Source of the DNA: Beroe ovata
Lineage: Eukaryota > Ctenophora > Nuda > Beroida > Beroidae
Length of the DNA stretch: 64,000 nt
Assembly: GCA_946803715.1 (NCBI GenBank)
Contig: CAMPET010000018.1
Location: 78,565-142,564 of the forward strand
Reading direction: 5' to 3'
Positions 63,601 through 64,000 of the stretch are shown here, piece by piece. A program made the translations under genes and the position numbers. Under the pieces are notes generated by a model that saw only the letters and a list, made by a program, of their open reading frames with translations, had not been told where the DNA came from and searched no databases. The stretch's first letter is position 1. Each line of letters starts with the position of its first letter.

Positions 63601-64000
63601 AAAGGGTGCTATAGGTATTGCATTAAAGTCAAGTCCTGGGGAGCAGATCGATGTAACTCACACTTTCAATTATCAGATCGCCCATTTCTTCAGGAAAAAT
63701 GAGGGTTGGAGTGGGCTTCCCGTTAGGTCCGAATCCCAAATACTGGTGGATATTGCCAGTGGAAACCTGCGTGTGTCGACGTAATAGGACTGTACCGTCG
63801 CTTTTACACCTGTCCACTTCCCACACCATTAGGGGATTCTCTGTATCCGACATATTGGCTCTATTATTCACCTGACAGGGTGTCATGGATAAGTGCAGCT
63901 GTGTCAATAGGTTTACTCGATAGGTGACGTCAATAGGTACAGATGAATATAATTCATATCAAAGAACAGTGAACACCTACCATTGCCCAGGTTATGTGGT
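60601..64000 (-). CDS. Proline-rich protein, continues past the right edge
   Basis: Exons, right to left: 63981-64000 (cut by the window edge), 63662-63871, 63303-63474 and probably 60601-60716 with a TGA. Phases agree at every junction, including the last (one base plus two). Exon 63662-63871 has a beta-rich stretch with W-E-V-D-R-C-K-S-D-G and Y-L-G-F-G-P-N-G-K-P, possibly a trefoil-type fold. The next exon is a Pro/Ala repeat (P-P-P-P-T-S-A-A) containing P-P-Q-Y. The proposed last exon ends basic (R-R-R-M-K-R). I do not recognise the family. If the last junction is right, the 2.6-kb intron holds the F-type lectin gene. Confidence 0.5.
61640..62585 (+). CDS. Secreted F-type lectin / Sushi domain protein
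   Basis: Three exons join in phase: 61640-61700, 61784-62179 and 62406-62585. Exon 1 is a signal peptide (L-L-E-L-L-V-C-L-L-F-T). Exon 2 is an F-type lectin (fucolectin/tachylectin-4) domain with A-S-N-L-V-D-G-D and the diagnostic N-R-D-Q-C-C-R-D-R, whose Cys pair and Arg help bind fucose and calcium in eel agglutinin. Exon 3 is a Sushi/CCP module with its four Cys (C-S-A-N then C-D-E-G-Y, T-C-S, T-C-E). A donor GTGAGA at 62586 implies further exons that I could not place, so the C-terminus is open. Such lectins act in innate recognition or adhesion. Confidence 0.82.

Overview
The window is nuclear DNA of a multicellular animal. Nearly every gene is cut by short GT-AG introns. The proteins are metazoan: EHD and REPS endocytic proteins, a myotubularin-related pseudophosphatase, the SUMO E1 subunit UBA2, and the motile-cilium proteins DRC5 and IFT25. 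DRC5 and IFT25 imply flagellated sperm or ciliated cells. Base composition is AT-rich, with (CA)n tracts, many small non-autonomous transposons and isolated single N bases. I cannot fix the phylum. A small, gene-dense invertebrate genome fits best.

Layout. 1-4.0 kb: ZNF608/609 (Scribbler)-like gene (+). 4.5-8.7 kb: DRC5/TCTE1 (-), with a small intronless membrane-protein gene inside one intron. 11.4-20.5 kb: EHD gene (-) with two alternative 3'-terminal exons, each encoding most of the protein. 20.7-21.7 kb: intronless CLYBL-like gene (-). 21.7-29.4 kb: transposon-rich stretch with one unidentified split gene (-). 29.4-31.7 kb: intronless MTMR10/11/12-type gene (+). 32.0-34.5 kb: UBA2 (+). 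36.2-43.2 kb: REPS-like gene (+), whose EH domain is split by an intron that holds a complete intronless carotenoid oxygenase gene (-). 43.4-47.3 kb: gene-poor. 47.3-52.3 kb: malic enzyme (+). 53.0-57.0 kb: unrecognised MYND-finger gene (+). 57.5-58.6 kb: unidentified gene (-). 58.8-59.4 kb: IFT25 (-). 59.9-60.5 kb: fascin-like beta-trefoil gene (-). 60.6 kb to the right edge: proline-rich gene (-), apparently hosting an F-type lectin/Sushi gene (+) in an intron.

How the genes relate. There is no operon logic. Two proteins serve motile cilia (DRC5, IFT25). Two carry EH domains and act in endocytic recycling or Ral signalling (EHD, REPS). Malic enzyme and CLYBL are metabolic. A repeated theme is small or intronless genes lying antisense inside introns of larger genes: one in DRC5, one in REPS and probably one in the proline-rich gene.

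Transposons. I see three copies of a hAT-like miniature element with terminal CAGGCACGTAG-type repeats and 8-bp target duplications. Two of them carry an internal 117-bp tandem array. There is also a Mutator-like miniature element with 9-bp duplications, a Tc1/mariner-type element with TA duplications, a family of GC-rich foldback hairpins, and a TTGTCTGGCGATGCTAG-ended family.

Exon boundaries were placed by hand from splice sites, reading phase and family similarity. Genes whose total length closes in frame are noted as such.
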